Positions 61,472-64,000 of a DNA stretch of 64,000 bases are shown in pieces. Where the stretch lies: the NCBI GenBank assembly GCA_905221605.1, contig CAJNDS010002213.1, positions 1 through 64,000 on the forward strand, read 5' to 3'. Both the position numbers and the translations under genes were made by a program. The notes below the pieces were generated by a model that was given only the letters and a program-made list of their open reading frames with translations, was not told the origin of the DNA and made no database searches. The number at the start of each line of letters is the position of its first letter. Position 1 is the first letter of the stretch. This DNA is from Symbiodinium natans (lineage: Eukaryota > Sar > Dinophyceae > Suessiales > Symbiodiniaceae).

Positions 61472-63487
61472 ACTCATTTAGATCACGCAGATCCCCCGGA
61501 TTCTTGGAACCCCAACCCCAACTCCCACACCAACCCAGCCCCCGCCCGAGTTCCAGCCCAGCCCCAGCGCAGCCCCAACCCCCAACTCCAACCCCCAACC
61601 ACTAACTCCATAAAACCGAACAAAAAAGAGGGCTGCACGGTCTTTGGGCAGCTTTGGGGCTTCACAGTCTGCTTTAGGATCTCCAGCTTCGGGAGTTTCA
61701 TTTTTGGTAGGGGCGGGGGCTAGGGCTCCAAGCCCTCAACCCTAAACCACCTTGGCGCAAAGTCGGCAAACGCCCCAGTGCAGCTCGGGGGCCAGGTTGA
61801 ATGCATTCAGGCCCGGAAGGCATCTGAAGGACAGGGCTGCGGGATCTGGGGTTCGGGGTTCAGAGCTTGGGGTTTAGCAGTTTAGGTTTGGAGTTTAGGG
61901 TCCAGAGGTTCGGCCTTTTTTGGGTTGCGAAGGCTCCCAAGCAACCAGGGAAAAACAAGCAAGGATAGCGCGTAACGTGAAAGCTTTCTTGAGGCTTATG
62001 ACAAACAGCCCTTCAACATGGGTGCCTCAGTTTAGGGTTTAGGGTATGTCAGGCAGCTCCCTCCCCCCCTCACCCCGAAATGCGCTCAAACAAAACCCTA
62101 AACCCTGCACCCTACACCCTAAACCCTAAACCCTGAACCCTAAACCCTACACCCTACACCCTGAACCCTAAACCCTAAGCCCCTTTCCTCTCGAGGAGTC
62201 CCAGGGGCTGTTTCAACGGATCGGCCCCAGCGTCACAGAGCATGCGTATGCCCTCGGCCTGGCTTGGGGCTGCAGTGATAGGGGCTGCAGGTTTGGGGTT
62301 TAGGGTTTAGGGTTTAGGGTTTCGGGTTTCGGGTTTAGGGTTTAGGGTTTAGGGTTTAGGGTGCCGCGCTGAGCCCTCGGCCCGGAGCCCATTCTTGTAT
62401 AGACCCGCCCACCGACTTTGGGCTTTAGCCTTTTTCAAGTGGATAAGACTTGGACTTCTTACTTTGGTGGGCTGCCGCAAGGCTCCCGCAAGGCTCGACA
62501 TACGGCTGCGCAGGGCATGAGGACGTAAGGGCAGCTGGACTGAGAGCTTTGTTTAGGGTTTAGGGTTTAGGGCTTCGGGTTTAGGGTTTAGGGTTTAGGG
62601 CATGACGTGTAGCGGGTTGGCTAAACCCTAAACCCTAAACCCTAAACCCTAAACCCTAAACCCTAAACCCTAAACCCTAAACCCTAAACCCTAAACCCTA
62701 AACCCTAGGGTTTAGGAGGCACGCTCCGAGGATTTTCGGGCTGCACTCAAACGCCCCCCAGGAGCCCGAAGGGCGCAAAAGCCCACTAATTCGGTACCTT
62801 CAGGGCTTAGGGTTGAGGGTTTAGGTTTCCGAAAATAGAGCCTCCAAACCCTAAACCCCGAACCCTGAACCCCAAACCCTCAACCCTCAACCCAAACTCC
62901 CCCAAAACCCTTAAACCTGCAGCGGCCAAGCTACATTGTCTGAGCAGGTCGCCCAGTGCAGGGGCGTTCCGCGGTGGGCATCGGTGTGGTGCCTGAGCTG
63001 TTCCGGCTTTGAAGGGGTTTTAGGGTTTAGGGTTTAGGGTTTGGGGTTTGGGGTTTGGGGTTTGGGGCGTAGGGCTCAGATTTCAACCTTCCCAAGTACC
63101 CTGAAAGCTTTTGAAACCCTAAACGCTGGACTCTAAACGTTGTCAACCTTAGAACCAGTAAACCTGAAAATCCAGAACTCGTAATCTCAAAGTCCCGGCG
63201 TCAAGTTGGCTTTGTGCGCCAGCAGCAATTTCATTACGTGGCCACTCCGGTAGAAGGCTGCAATGGAGAGCACAGACAGCTTCTTTGGAAGGCTCCTTCG
63301 TTGTGTCCCTCAACACTAAACCTTAAACCCCAAAACCTAAGCCCGAAACCCTAAACCCCTAAACCCTAAACCGCCGCAAAAAACAAATCTGTTGTCTTTG
63401 GGAACCAAAAGTCCTACATGGACCCAGGCGCAGACTCTATGCCCCACATCCAACACCCAAATGTTCTGATGCTGTGACTCCAGCTTG
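61472..63487. repeat. ITS-rich right-hand region
   Basis: CCCCAAC-rich low complexity 61507-61610, CCCTAAA/CCCTACA 62095-62178, TTTAGGG/TTTCGGG 62290-62362, TTTAGGG 62550-62600, CCCTAAA 62618-62708 meeting TAGGGTTTAGG, TTTAGGG/TTTGGGG 63020-63070, CCCTAAA variants 63315-63372. Spacers are unique, with no recognised gene. Confidence 0.7.
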
Positions 63488-63606
63488 ACTTTAACTTACT
63501 GGCCCTCAGAAGGGAATGAGGCAATTAGATATTTAAACATCCCCCTAATATATATATATATATATGCCCTTTCAGTTCATTCCCTGCTAAGAATCAGTGG
63601 GTTAAG
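63488..63606. mobile_element. MITE-like element, family D with an (AT)n core
   Basis: Left CTTTAACTTACTGGCCCTCA and GAAGGGAATGAGG; right the inverse of TTCATTCCCTGCTAAGAATC AGTGGGTTAAG. A TA microsatellite (63548-63565) lies at the centre. Confidence 0.8.
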
Positions 63607-63769
63607 GTATTCTTCTCCATCCCCGAAACCGAAACCCCAAACCTGAAGCCCCGAACCCTACTCCAGAACCTCACGTGTGCAAACCTGCAAACACACCCCA
63701 AGCCCTAAGCCCTAACCCCTAAACCTTTCGCCCTGCGGTGGACGGTACAAAACTCATGCTGATACTGCG

Positions 63770-63851
63770 CCCCCTAGGTTCCTGGCATAGTAAAGGCTAG
63801 TTAGGGATAATCAAGCCTGATGACGGTTATTAAAGGGGGGAACCTAGGGGG
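63770..63851. repeat. Small inverted-repeat element
   Basis: CCCCCTAGGTTCC at the left and GGAACCTAGGGGGG at the right enclose AT-richer DNA with GTTAGGGATAATCAAG. A G-rich stretch follows. Confidence 0.75.
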
Positions 63852-63885
63852 GGGAGGGGGGGGGGGGGTACTGAGGGGGGTAGCC

Positions 63886-64000
63886 CTAAACCCACACCCT
63901 AAACCCTAAAAACCCTAAACCCTAAACCTAAACCCTAAACTAAACCCTAAACCTAAACCCTAAACCCTAAACCCTAAACCCTAAACCCTAAACCCTAAAC
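63886..64000. repeat. CCCTAAA array running off the window edge
   Basis: Imperfect at first (CCTAAA and CTAAA shortened units), then perfect CCCTAAA to the last base. It is C-rich on plus, so it cannot be the right-hand end of a chromosome in normal polarity. Confidence 0.95.

Noticed and set aside
63886-64000. A true chromosome end at the right window edge
   Set aside because: A right-hand end should read TTTAGGG on plus; here it is CCCTAAA. The window edge just cuts another interstitial array.
1-64000. CRISPR-like array interpretation of the regularly interspersed TTTAGGG tracts
   Set aside because: Repeats are telomeric heptamers in variable-length tandem runs with irregular spacing, both orientations and no cas-like genes; the sequence appears eukaryotic.

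Overview
This 64 kb window looks like nuclear DNA of a microalga, most likely a dinoflagellate. The grounds are: the plant/alga-type telomere heptamer TTTAGGG (CCCTAAA on the other strand) recurs throughout in both orientations; no bacterial-style operons, rRNA or tRNA genes are visible; protein-like stretches are few and broken; and the single large coding unit is a Ty1/copia retrotransposon whose extra Pol segments resemble, as far as I recall, those of dinoflagellate copia polyproteins. No dinoflagellate spliced leader was found, so the assignment is an inference (about 0.65). Other algae with TTTAGGG telomeres are not excluded.

Layout. From 1 to 13.28 kb and from 23.25 to 64 kb the DNA is a mosaic of three things: interstitial telomeric repeat tracts (ITS), from perfect runs (16 units at 2789-2900, 12 units at 24380-24463) to variant arrays (TTTGGGG, TTTTAGGG, CCCTGAA, TTTAAGGG); short unique spacers; and many small inverted-repeat elements of about 70-180 bp that look like MITEs. 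At least eight small families recur (called A, B, C, D, E, F, H and I here). In three cases a telomeric array sits at the axis of an inverted repeat, and in one case an array is bracketed by a 19-bp direct repeat.

The centre (13281-23246, minus strand) is an LTR retrotransposon with two apparently identical 295-bp LTRs (TG...CA), a polypurine tract and a 5-bp target duplication ACCCT lying in register inside a telomeric array. Its reading order is gag (glutamine/glycine tandem repeats, a CCCH finger and a CCHC knuckle), aspartic protease, a Rossmann/methyltransferase-like segment, integrase (DD35E), a dioxygenase-like domain with a TET/JBP-style HxD...H...R signature, reverse transcriptase, RNase H, and a C-terminal extension with predicted membrane segments. 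The gag-protease frame ends at CTT TGA, a classic +1 shift-prone codon pair, and pol continues in the +1 frame. The copy is probably defective: there is a frame break in the gag repeats, another at a C4 run in the integrase zinc region, an in-frame TGA after integrase, and a 124-bp MITE-like insertion inside the reverse transcriptase.

Other coding signal is weak. There is a frameshifted NYN/PIN-like nuclease relic (49924-50789), an unrecognised gene relic broken by a 17-bp tandem duplication (48236-49030), a short relic with an A-run frame break (29577-29822), and a few open frames without recognisable function. No complete ordinary host gene could be identified.
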